NCBI RefSeq assembly: GCF_019635465.1
Contig: NZ_JAHBZK010000012.1
Span: 1-64,000, forward strand
Length of the DNA stretch: 64,000 nt
Direction: 5' to 3'
From: Hydrogenophaga sp.
GTDB taxonomy: Bacteria > Pseudomonadota > Gammaproteobacteria > Burkholderiales > Burkholderiaceae_C
The notes under the pieces are model-generated. The model saw only the letters and a program-made list of their open reading frames with translations, was not told the origin of the DNA and searched no databases. Of the stretch, positions 55,148-62,289 are shown in pieces. Made by a program: the position numbers and the translations under genes. The stretch's first letter is position 1. The number at the start of each line of letters is the position of its first letter.

Positions 55148-55984
55148 ATGGACGACGACCTCTTCATCTCCCGCTCTGCCCTGGCCGCGCGCCTGGGCCA
55201 TCCCGATGCGCCCTGGGTGCTTGACGTGCGCCGCGCCGAGCGTTTCGACGGCGCTGCCCACCGCATCGCCTCGGCCCTGCGATCACTGCCGGACAGCGCG
55301 CGCGAGCGCGACGTGGTTGTCTATTGCGTCCATGGTCACGAGGTCAGCCGAGACGCCGCACTGACCTTGCGCGCCAGTGGACGGCGCGCCTGGGCGCTGG
55401 AAGGTGGCATCGAGGGCGCCGAGGCGGGCGTGGATGACCCTGCATTCGTGGCGCGGGTGCGGGCACAGCCGTTGCCGTTGGTGCGACAGCGTCCCGACTT
55501 GGGGGTGTGCGGCGATGCGCCGAGCTGCTGGATCACCCGCGCGCGGCCGAAGATCGACCGCATTGCCTGTCCCTGGCTGGTTCGCAGATTCATTGATCCG
55601 CTCGCTCAGGTGGATTACGTGCCTGCCGATGAGGTGTTGTCGCGCGCCCAGGCCACAGGCGCGGTGGCCTTCGACATTGCGGGTGGGCCCATCAGCCACG
55701 TGGGAGATCACTGCAGCTTCGATGCATTGCTGGAGGCCTTCGGTCTGCACACACCAGCGCTCGATCGGCTCGCCGCCATCGTGCGCGGTGCGGACACCGG
55801 GGCCCTCGATCTGGCCCCCGCGTGTGCTGGTCTCTTGCATGTGTCCCTGGGTCTGAGCCGCCTGCACGCGATGGACGATCAGGCCATGCTGGCGGCTGGC
55901 ATGACGGTGTACGACGGTCTGCACGCCTGGTGTCAGAGCGAGACCGCAGGCACGCACGAATCCCACGTGTGGAGCCCTGCATGA
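55148..55984 (+). CDS. rhodanese-ChrB fusion, chromate resistance
   Basis: A 278-residue fusion. Residues 1-105 are a rhodanese domain with the active-site loop CVHGHEVS at Cys60 and VLDVRRAERFDGAAH. Residues about 120-275 are the C-terminal domain of ChrB (CWITRARPKIDRIACPWLVRRFIDP and FDIAGGPISHVGDHCSFDALLEAF). The N-terminal regulatory part of ChrB is missing, so chromate sensing as in full ChrB is not assured. It overlaps chrA by four bases (ATGA) and probably helps detoxify or sense chromate. Confidence 0.87.
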   Translation: MDDDLFISRSALAARLGHPDAPWVLDVRRAERFDGAAHRIASALRSLPDSARERDVVVYCVHGHEVSRDAALTLRASGRRAWALEGGIEGAEAGVDDPAFVARVRAQPLPLVRQRPDLGVCGDAPSCWITRARPKIDRIACPWLVRRFIDPLAQVDYVPADEVLSRAQATGAVAFDIAGGPISHVGDHCSFDALLEAFGLHTPALDRLAAIVRGADTGALDLAPACAGLLHVSLGLSRLHAMDDQAMLAAGMTVYDGLHAWCQSETAGTHESHVWSPA

Positions 55985-57330
55985 GCCGGCCCGGGGCCGT
56001 TCCCTTCGTCGAGGCGCTTCGTTTCTGGCTCAAGCTCGGCTTCATCAGCTTCGGCGGTCCGGCTGGTCAGATCGCGGTGATGCACCGGGAGTTGGTGGAG
56101 CAGCGGCGCTGGATCAGCGAGCGCCGTTTTCTGCATGCGCTCAACTACTGCATGTTGCTGCCCGGCCCCGAGGCGCAGCAGCTTGCCACCTACCTGGGTT
56201 GGTTGATGCACCGCACCCGGGGAGGCGTGATCGCTGGCGTGCTGTTTGTGCTGCCGTCGCTGTTGCTGCTCATTGCGCTGAGCTGGATCTACCTCGTGTT
56301 CGGACAGGTGCCATGGGTGGCCGGGGTTTTCTATGGCATCAAACCCGCGGTGGCGGCCATCGTGCTGCATGCGGTGTGGCGCATTGGCAGCAAGACCCTG
56401 CGTTCACCGCGTCGCTCGCCCTGGTTGTGGGCGATGGCGATCGCCAGCTTTGTGGCCATCGCGGTGCTCGGCATCGGGTTTCCGTGGGTGGTGTTGGCGG
56501 CCCTGTGCCTGGGCTGGCTGGGCGGGTGGCTGGCACCAGGGCAGTTTCTGCCCGCACCGACGCATGCTGCACCGGCTGAGCAGGGGCAACATTTGGCGGC
56601 CCTCATTGACGATGACACGCCGACGCCGGTGCACGCACGGTTTTCCCGCGCTCGGTTGGTGCGGGTGGTGTTGGCCGGTCTGGTGCTGTGGGCACTGCCC
56701 ATGGCCGTATTGGTGGTCTGGCAAGGGTGGGGCGGACCCTTGCCAACCATGGGGATGTTCTTCACGCAGGCGGCCTTGCTCACCTTTGGCGGTGCGTACG
56801 CCGTGCTGCCATTCGTCTACCAGGGCGCCGTGGTCCAGCACGCCTGGTTGAGTGGGCCGCAGATGATTGACGGTCTGGCCTTGGGCGAGACGACGCCGGG
56901 GCCGCTCATCATGGTGGTGGCGTTCGTCGCCTTTCTGGGTGGGTGGCAGACGCAGGTACTGGGTGCGCAATCGCCCTGGCTGGGCGGTCTGGTGGCGTCG
57001 GTGGTGGTGACCTGGTTCACCTTTCTGCCGTCGTTTGTTTTCATTCTGGCGGGTGGTCCGCTGGTCGAGAGCACCCACGGCCAGCTTCGGTTTACGGCGC
57101 CTTTGACCGGCATCACCGCGGCAGTGGTCGGCGTGGTGGCCAGCCTCGGTGTCTTTTTTCTGGGGCATGTGGCCAGGCCGGTGGCGGGTGGGCCATTGGA
57201 CGGGATCGCCTTGTTCATCGGCGCAATGGCTGCACTCGCCTTGCTGCGTTTCAAGCTGGGCGTCATGACGGTGATCGGCGCCTGCGCTGTGCTGGGCGTG
57301 TTGCTCAAAACCAGCGGTTGGGCCGTGTGA
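55981..57330 (+). CDS. chrA: chromate efflux transporter ChrA
   Basis: A 449-residue long-chain CHR-family transporter that exports chromate using the membrane potential. Two homologous halves are visible: FWLKLGFISFGGPAGQIAVMHRELVEQRRWIS at the N-terminus and FFTQAALLTFGGAYAVLPFVYQGAVVQHAWLS near residue 260. The conserved LPGPEAQQLATYLGW and GETTPGPLIMVVAFVAFLGGW motifs follow each half. The ATG overlaps the stop of the rhodanese-ChrB gene. Confidence 0.95.
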   Translation: MSRPGAVPFVEALRFWLKLGFISFGGPAGQIAVMHRELVEQRRWISERRFLHALNYCMLLPGPEAQQLATYLGWLMHRTRGGVIAGVLFVLPSLLLLIALSWIYLVFGQVPWVAGVFYGIKPAVAAIVLHAVWRIGSKTLRSPRRSPWLWAMAIASFVAIAVLGIGFPWVVLAALCLGWLGGWLAPGQFLPAPTHAAPAEQGQHLAALIDDDTPTPVHARFSRARLVRVVLAGLVLWALPMAVLVVWQGWGGPLPTMGMFFTQAALLTFGGAYAVLPFVYQGAVVQHAWLSGPQMIDGLALGETTPGPLIMVVAFVAFLGGWQTQVLGAQSPWLGGLVASVVVTWFTFLPSFVFILAGGPLVESTHGQLRFTAPLTGITAAVVGVVASLGVFFLGHVARPVAGGPLDGIALFIGAMAALALLRFKLGVMTVIGACAVLGVLLKTSGWAV

Positions 57331-57355
57331 CAAGGCTTTGTGCGCGGCCCTGTGC

Positions 57356-57361
57356 TACATT
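57356..57361 (+). promoter_or_regulatory. -10 of the DAHP synthase leader transcript
   Basis: TACATT then GCGCGCC, 8 nt before the ATG of the leader peptide. The leader peptide would start at or within one or two bases of the RNA 5' end. Confidence 0.5.
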
Positions 57362-57368
57362 GCGCGCC

Positions 57369-57443
57369 ATGGTTTCGCGTCTCGGCTACTTTGCCTTTTA
57401 CTTTTGGTTCTCTGTCCCCGGCGGACGAGAGGCGAAGTTGTAA
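57369..57443 (+). CDS. aromatic leader peptide of DAHP synthase
   Basis: A 24-codon ORF whose residues 7-14 are YFAFYFWF: seven aromatic codons in eight (TAC, TTT, GCC, TTT, TAC, TTT, TGG, TTC at 57387-57410). Such clustering is the hallmark of transcription attenuation leader peptides like pheL (which has a Phe run). It is followed by a rho-independent terminator and then a DAHP synthase gene. Scarcity of Phe, Tyr or Trp would stall the ribosome here. The mixed composition suggests the operon senses all three aromatic amino acids, an inference. I know of no name for this peptide. Confidence 0.85.
   Translation: MVSRLGYFAFYFWFSVPGGREAKL
57416..57424 (+). promoter_or_regulatory. antiterminator strand of the attenuator
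   Basis: CCCCGGCGG, within codons 16-19 of the leader peptide, is nearly identical to the 3' arm of the terminator (CCCGGCGG at 57483-57490). Its CCGGCGG (57418-57424) can pair with CCGCCGG (57467-57473), the terminator's 5' arm, forming the competing antiterminator when the ribosome stalls upstream on aromatic codons. Confidence 0.75.
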
Positions 57444-57460
57444 GCGCGCCAAGAATCTCG

Positions 57461-57498
57461 AAAAAACCGCCGGAGCCCCAAGCCCGGCGGTTTTTTTT
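57461..57498 (+). terminator. attenuator terminator of the DAHP synthase leader
   Basis: AAAAAACCGCCGG, ten-base loop, CCGGCGGTTTTTTTT. A seven-pair GC stem extended by six A-U pairs with an eight-T run, 18 nt after the leader stop. A complete rho-independent terminator in front of the structural gene. Confidence 0.93.
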
Positions 57499-57538
57499 CG
57501 CCCCGTCTCTACCCCACGAACCCTTCCAGGAGCCTGTG

Positions 57539-58666
57539 ATGAACGCCAAAGCCACTTCTGCCGCCAGCGACGCCTGGTATGCGCGACCCGTCGACAAGAC
57601 CAGCGACACCGACGACGAACGCATCCAGGACATCACCGTGCTTCCCCCTCCCGAACACCTCATTCGCTTCTTCCCGATTGCTGGCACACCGACCGAGGCG
57701 CTCATCAGCCAGACCCGCCAGCGCATTCACCGCATCCTGCACGGTCAGGACGATCGGCTGCTGGTGGTGATCGGGCCGTGCTCCATCCACGACCCGGCCG
57801 CGGCACTCGACTACGCGCGACGCCTCAAGCCGTTGCGTGAGAAGTACGCCGATACGCTGGAGATCGTGATGCGGGTGTACTTCGAGAAACCACGCACCAC
57901 CGTGGGCTGGAAAGGCCTCATCAACGACCCCTATCTGGATCAGACTTTCCGCATCGACGAGGGTCTTCGCATTGCGCGCCAGTTGCTCATCGAGATCAAC
58001 CGTCTCGGGCTGCCAGCCGGTAGCGAATTCCTGGACGTGATTTCGCCGCAGTACATCGGTGACCTGATCAGCTGGGGCGCGATCGGTGCGCGCACCACCG
58101 AAAGCCAGGTGCACCGCGAGCTCGCCTCCGGCCTGAGCGCACCGATCGGCTTCAAGAACGGCACCGACGGCAATATCAAGATCGCCACCGACGCCATTCA
58201 GGCCGCTGCACGCGGACACCACTTTCTGTCGGTGCACAAGAACGGGCAGGTGGCCATCGTGCAGACCAAGGGCAACAAGGATTGCCACGTCATTCTGCGT
58301 GGGGGCAAGACGCCCAACTACGACGCAGCCAGCGTGGCCGCTGCCGTGAAAGACCTGGAGGCCGCCAAGGAAACGCCGCGGCTCATGATCGACTTCAGTC
58401 ACGCCAACAGCAGCAAGCAGCACGAAAAGCAGCTGGACGTGGCGCGCGATGTGGCCGCACAGATCGCGGGTGGCTCCCGCTCAGTGTTCGGCGTGATGAT
58501 CGAGAGCCACATCGAAGCCGGTGCCCAGAAGTTCTCACCGGGCAAGGACGATCCGGCGAAGCTGCACTATGGCCAGAGCATCACCGATGCCTGCCTGGGA
58601 TGGGGCGATTCGATGAGCGCCCTCGAGATACTGTCTCAGGCCGTGAGCGCTTCGCGGAGCCGCTGA
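57539..58666 (+). CDS. aroG: 3-deoxy-7-phosphoheptulonate synthase, class I
   Basis: First step of the shikimate pathway: phosphoenolpyruvate plus erythrose 4-phosphate to DAHP. It has 375 residues, the size of type I AroF/AroG/AroH. Motifs: LVVIGPCSIHDP, MRVYFEKPRTTVGWKGLINDP, GARTTESQVHRELASGLS, FKNGTDGN and RLMIDFSHANSSKQ; metal ligands Cys (IGPCS), His and Glu fall in these. The isozyme specificity (Phe, Tyr or Trp) cannot be read from sequence, so the symbol is nominal. Expression is controlled by the upstream leader peptide and attenuator. Confidence 0.92.
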   Translation: MNAKATSAASDAWYARPVDKTSDTDDERIQDITVLPPPEHLIRFFPIAGTPTEALISQTRQRIHRILHGQDDRLLVVIGPCSIHDPAAALDYARRLKPLREKYADTLEIVMRVYFEKPRTTVGWKGLINDPYLDQTFRIDEGLRIARQLLIEINRLGLPAGSEFLDVISPQYIGDLISWGAIGARTTESQVHRELASGLSAPIGFKNGTDGNIKIATDAIQAAARGHHFLSVHKNGQVAIVQTKGNKDCHVILRGGKTPNYDAASVAAAVKDLEAAKETPRLMIDFSHANSSKQHEKQLDVARDVAAQIAGGSRSVFGVMIESHIEAGAQKFSPGKDDPAKLHYGQSITDACLGWGDSMSALEILSQAVSASRSR

Positions 58667-58742
58667 GGACACGGGGGTTTCACGGGTGGGGCCTGTTGTA
58701 TCGCGCGGCACAATGCGGCCAACACCCGAGAGGAGACTGTTC

Positions 58743-59063
58743 ATGCGCAGCCAAGTCATCGTCACCTGGGGCGAACCCGCCACCTACCGGATCGACCTCG
58801 AAGAGGTTCAGCCCATGCCGCACGACCAGGCGCGGCACTGGCTCGACGAGCAATTCACCGACATGGGCTGTGAGCCGATTCGACCTACCGGCAAGGTGCT
58901 GATGGCCGACAAGATCCTGTGCGTGGCGCAAGCGGCCGGCGAGGCGCGCTTCAAGGAAGCGACCCATCGCGATTGGGCGGTGGCCTTTGCGCGGGCCGCC
59001 AGTGCGGCCCTGGCCAAACCCATCGTCACTGTGGATGTGCCGGGGCAGTCGATCGGCTATTGA
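58743..59063 (+). CDS. conserved hypothetical protein, 106 residues
   Basis: I do not recognise a named family. The soluble 106-residue protein has VTWGEPATYRIDLEEVQPM, a histidine-rich turn HDQARHWL and FARAASAALAKPIVTVDVPGQSIGY. A strong GAGAGGAGA ribosome site lies 8-9 nt before the ATG, and a CACAAT candidate -10 lies about 30 nt upstream. It lies after aroG and converges with mpl, ending 3 bp before the mpl stop. Confidence 0.7.
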   Translation: MRSQVIVTWGEPATYRIDLEEVQPMPHDQARHWLDEQFTDMGCEPIRPTGKVLMADKILCVAQAAGEARFKEATHRDWAVAFARAASAALAKPIVTVDVPGQSIGY

Positions 59064-59066
59064 CGC

Positions 59067-60452
59067 TCAGACGGCCATCGCCTTGAGCAGGCGTTCGTGG
59101 ATCCCACCAAAGCCGCCATTGCTCATGCAGACAATGTGATCGCCCGCCTGCGCGGCCAACACCACTTGCTGTACCAGGGTGTCGATGTTGTCGGCCACTG
59201 ATGCGCGTTCTCCCATCGGCGCCAGGGCCTCGCGTGCATCCCAGTCAAGGCCGCCGCAATGGCAGTAGGCCAGGTCGGCGCTCTCCAGGCTCCAGGGCAA
59301 CTGGGCTTTCATGGTCCCCAGCTTCATGGTGTTGCTGCGCGGCTCGAACACCGCCAGGATGCGGCCGCGCGGCTGCCCCAGGCGTCGCGCGAGTCCGTCC
59401 AGCGTCGTGCGAATGGCGGTCGGGTGGTGCGCGAAATCGTCGTAGACGGTGATCGCGCCGCCATCGCGAGTGACTTGTCCGCGAACTTCCATGCGTCGGC
59501 GAACATTCTCGAAGTTCGCCAGGGCCTGCGCAGCCTGTGCCGGTGCGACCCCGAGGTGTTCCGCGGCGGCGATGGCAGCCAGAGCGTTGAGCTGGTTGTG
59601 CACACCCGAGAGCGACCATTGCACGCGCCCCACCGATTCGCCACGCCGCAGCACGGCAAAGTCGTGGGGCTCTCCGTCGGCCACAAAATCGCTCACCGCG
59701 CTGCCAAAGGTGCAGACCTCGCTCCAGCAGCCCATGTGCAGCACGCGGTCCAGACTTTCCTCGACACCATTGACGACCACCCGCCCGCTGCTGGGCACCG
59801 TGCGCACCAGGTGATGGAACTGGCGCTCGATGGCCTTGAGGTCATCGAAGATGTCCGCGTGGTCGAACTCCAGGTTGTTCAGGATCGCTGTTCGGGGACG
59901 GTAGTGGACGAACTTGCTGCGCTTGTCGAAGAACGCGGTGTCGTACTCGTCAGCTTCGATCACGAAGGCCGCGCCTGAACCCAGGCGGGCCGACACGCCG
60001 AAATTCATCGGGACGCCGCCAACCAGGAAGCCGGGCTGGTGTTCGCAGGCCGCCAGGATCCAGGCCAGCATGGAGGTCGTGGTGGTTTTGCCGTGTGTGC
60101 CGGCGACGGCAAGCACATGCCGGCCCTGGAGCACGTGCTCGGCCAGCCATTGAGGTCCGCTGGTGTAAGGCGCTCCCGCGTCCAGGATGGCTTCCATCAG
60201 TGGGAACTTGGCACTGCCGTCGGGCAGGCGCGCTCGGCTCACCACATTGCCAACCACCCACACATCGGGCTTCAGCGCCATCTGATCGGCGCCAAATCCC
60301 TCGATCAGATCGATGCCCAGCGCGCGCAGCTGATCGCTCATGGGGGGATAGACGCCGGCGTCGCAACCGGTGACGCGGTGGCCCGCTTCTCGGGCCAGGG
60401 CAGCGACGCCGCCCATGAAGGTGCCGCAAATGCCCAGGATGTGAATATGCAT
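59067..60452 (-). CDS. mpl: UDP-MurNAc:L-alanyl-gamma-D-glutamyl-meso-DAP ligase
   Basis: Recycles the murein tripeptide directly onto UDP-MurNAc. It has 461 residues. The start HIHILGICGTFMGGVAALAREAGHRVTGCD is the Mpl version of the MurC N-terminus, the ATP loop is [10 protein letters not shown], and EADEYDTAFFDKRSKFVHY is diagnostic of Mpl. It complements the complete de novo pathway in the dcw cluster. A TAGAAT -10 sits 7 nt before the ATG on the minus strand. Confidence 0.96.
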   Translation of the reverse strand: MHIHILGICGTFMGGVAALAREAGHRVTGCDAGVYPPMSDQLRALGIDLIEGFGADQMALKPDVWVVGNVVSRARLPDGSAKFPLMEAILDAGAPYTSGPQWLAEHVLQGRHVLAVAGTHGKTTTTSMLAWILAACEHQPGFLVGGVPMNFGVSARLGSGAAFVIEADEYDTAFFDKRSKFVHYRPRTAILNNLEFDHADIFDDLKAIERQFHHLVRTVPSSGRVVVNGVEESLDRVLHMGCWSEVCTFGSAVSDFVADGEPHDFAVLRRGESVGRVQWSLSGVHNQLNALAAIAAAEHLGVAPAQAAQALANFENVRRRMEVRGQVTRDGGAITVYDDFAHHPTAIRTTLDGLARRLGQPRGRILAVFEPRSNTMKLGTMKAQLPWSLESADLAYCHCGGLDWDAREALAPMGERASVADNIDTLVQQVVLAAQAGDHIVCMSNGGFGGIHERLLKAMAV

Positions 60453-60458
60453 GCGCGG

Positions 60459-60464
60459 ATTCTA
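60459..60464 (-). promoter_or_regulatory. -10 of mpl, leaderless start predicted
   Basis: TAGAAT then CCGCGC directly before the mpl ATG at 60452 (7 nt). It sits back to back with the -10 of the divergent gene at 60480-60485, only 15 bp between them. Confidence 0.45.
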
Positions 60465-60479
60465 GGAGTCGCGCGCGGG

Positions 60480-60485
60480 CACAAT
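60480..60485 (+). promoter_or_regulatory. -10 of the gene at 60492, leaderless start predicted
   Basis: CACAAT then CTCTGG directly before the ATG at 60492 (7 nt). It forms a compact divergent promoter with mpl. Confidence 0.4.
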
Positions 60486-60491
60486 CTCTGG

Positions 60492-61103
60492 ATGTTTTCG
60501 CAAGATGACACCACCGCCGAGATCGCAGCCGTGGCTGCCCGGCTGGTGGTTGACGAGGGTCAGGACTACGCAGCCGCCAAGCGGTCGGCCATTCGGCAGC
60601 TGAATCTGCCCGCGCGCACGCCCTTGCCCGACAACGAACGGCTCGAAGCCGCCGTGCGCGAGCACATTGCGGTGTTCTGCGCCGACACCCAGCCTGCCGA
60701 GTTGCAGGCCCTGCGGGAACTGGCGCTGCGCTGGATGGATCGACTTGACGCCTTCCGCCCCTACCTGGGTGGCGCCGTCTGGCACGGCACCGCCACCCGA
60801 CTCACCGATATCCACATGCACTTGTTTTGCGACGACCCGAAGCAGGCCGAATGGGCGTTGCTGGATCAGCGGGTCGAGTACCACCCGGGCTCGGCCACCG
60901 ATTGGCGAGGCCGCTCGATCGACGCCCTGACCATCCGCGCCCGTTGCGAGGCCCTGTCTCAGTGGGTGTTGATTCACCTGATGGTGCACGACCTTGATGA
61001 CCTCAAAGGCGCGCTCAAGCCCGATGCACAAGGCCGCAAACCCAGGGGCGACCGTCAAGCGCTGTTGCGGCGCATGGCGGTTGAAGCGGGGGGCGCGCCA
61101 TGA
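60492..61103 (+). CDS. conserved hypothetical protein, possible nucleotidyltransferase-like fold
   Basis: A 203-residue soluble protein. The N-terminus (EIAAVAARLVVDEGQDYAAAKRSAIRQL) is helical. A central motif, GAVWHGTATRLTDIHMHLFCDDPKQAEWALLDQ, resembles the G-x-D-h-h pattern of minimal nucleotidyltransferases. I recall similar proteins next to mpl in related bacteria, always without function. The stop overlaps the TlpA-like gene's ATG. The fold assignment is weak and rests on one motif. Confidence 0.72.
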   Translation: MFSQDDTTAEIAAVAARLVVDEGQDYAAAKRSAIRQLNLPARTPLPDNERLEAAVREHIAVFCADTQPAELQALRELALRWMDRLDAFRPYLGGAVWHGTATRLTDIHMHLFCDDPKQAEWALLDQRVEYHPGSATDWRGRSIDALTIRARCEALSQWVLIHLMVHDLDDLKGALKPDAQGRKPRGDRQALLRRMAVEAGGAP

Positions 61104-61627
61104 AACTGCAGCGCCGTCATTGGCTGGCCGGCGGCGTGGCCGTCGGCGCAGCCGCCGCTGGCGCCTGGTGGGCGCAGCGTCACTTTCGCCTGGAAGCGGT
61201 GACCACCGAAGCCGAGAGGAAGTTCTGGGCCACCAGCTTTGATGCGCCCGATGGGCATCCCGTGCCCATGCAACCGATGCTGGGGCGACCACTGCTGGTC
61301 AATTTCTGGGCAACCTGGTGCCCGCCCTGCGTGGAAGAGCTGCCGCTGCTCAATGCTTTTCATGCGCGCCAGCAAGGCCAGGGGTGGCAGCTGTTGGGTC
61401 TGGCTGTCGACAGGGTCGAGGCGGTGCAGGCGTTCCTGAAGAAGTTGCCCATTGCGTTCCCCGTCGCCATGACGGGTTTTGCGGGGACGGACCTCAGTCG
61501 CGAGCTGGGCAACCCGTCCGGGGGGTTGCCGTTTTCGGTGCTCTTCGGGCGAGACGGGCGCGTCGTGCAGCGCAAGATCGGGCAGCTCAAGCCTGCGGAC
61601 CTCGATCACTGGGCAACCCTGGCCTGA
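61100..61627 (+). CDS. TlpA-like thiol:disulfide oxidoreductase
   Basis: A 175-residue thioredoxin-fold protein in the periplasm. The N-terminus (QRRHWLAGGVAVGAAAAGAWW) looks like a twin-arginine signal or a membrane anchor. The redox site is WCPPC (Cys74, Cys77), followed by the cis-Pro region GLPFSVLFGRDG. TlpA/ResA-type proteins reduce cytochrome c apoproteins or other periplasmic cysteines; the partner is unknown. It starts on the stop of the preceding gene (ATGA). Confidence 0.88.
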   Translation: MKLQRRHWLAGGVAVGAAAAGAWWAQRHFRLEAVTTEAERKFWATSFDAPDGHPVPMQPMLGRPLLVNFWATWCPPCVEELPLLNAFHARQQGQGWQLLGLAVDRVEAVQAFLKKLPIAFPVAMTGFAGTDLSRELGNPSGGLPFSVLFGRDGRVVQRKIGQLKPADLDHWATLA

Positions 61628-61708
61628 CGTCATCAACAGGGTTCAACGTCGGGCTATTCCCGCGTATCGTTGCCGGATTGCCAGGGTGGCGGAATGCATG
61701 CCTTCGTG

Positions 61709-61714
61709 TACACT
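61709..61714 (+). promoter_or_regulatory. candidate -10 of accBC
   Basis: TACACT within GTGTACACTGCTGC, about 89 bp before the accB ATG. Two TTGCAA hexamers lie downstream near 61741-61762. No clear -35. The 175-bp gap after the TlpA-like gene holds nothing else. Confidence 0.3.
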
Positions 61715-61802
61715 GCTGCACCCTCGCGCCGCCTGGCGCATTGCAATTCAATGAAGTTGCAAGCATTTGAGCCGGTTTGGCGTAGAAATCGTTGGAGATA
61801 GT

Positions 61803-62276
61803 ATGGATTTACGCAAACTAAAGACTCTGATCGACCTGGTGTCGGAGTCCAACGTCTCGGAGCTCGAGATCACCGAAGCCGAAGGCAAGGTCCGCATCGT
61901 CAAGGCCAGCCCTGCCCTGGTGCCGGCGCCGGTGACCTACAGCATGGCGCCCACCGCGCCGGCGGCCATGCCGGTTGTGGAGGTGGCCAGCCCGGCAGCG
62001 GCGGCCGCTTCTCCTGCCACCACTGCAGCCCCCGAACCCAAAGGCCATGTGGTCAAGTCGCCGATGGTGGGCACGTTCTACCGCGCCTCATCGCCCGGTG
62101 CAAAGCCGTTTGTCGAGGTGGGCGACACCATCAAGGAAGGCGAGACCATCTGCATCGTGGAAGCCATGAAGATCCTCAACGAGATCGAAGCAGACAAGAG
62201 CGGCACCGTCACCCAGATCCTGGTCCAGAACGGCCAGGCGGTGGAGTACGGTCAGCCCCTGTTCGTTATCGAGTGA
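61803..62276 (+). CDS. accB: biotin carboxyl carrier protein of acetyl-CoA carboxylase
   Basis: Carries biotin for acetyl-CoA carboxylase. It has 157 residues. An N-terminal domain ([22 protein letters not shown]) is followed by an Ala/Pro-rich linker (about 40-80) and the biotinyl domain with the target lysine at 123 in the EAMK motif ([13 protein letters not shown]). A GGAGA ribosome site precedes the ATG. It is cotranscribed with accC 13 bp later. Confidence 0.97.
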   Translation: MDLRKLKTLIDLVSESNVSELEITEAEGKVRIVKASPALVPAPVTYSMAPTAPAAMPVVEVASPAAAAASPATTAAPEPKGHVVKSPMVGTFYRASSPGAKPFVEVGDTIKEGETICIVEAMKILNEIEADKSGTVTQILVQNGQAVEYGQPLFVIE

Positions 62277-62289
62277 GGGTCGACCGCCC

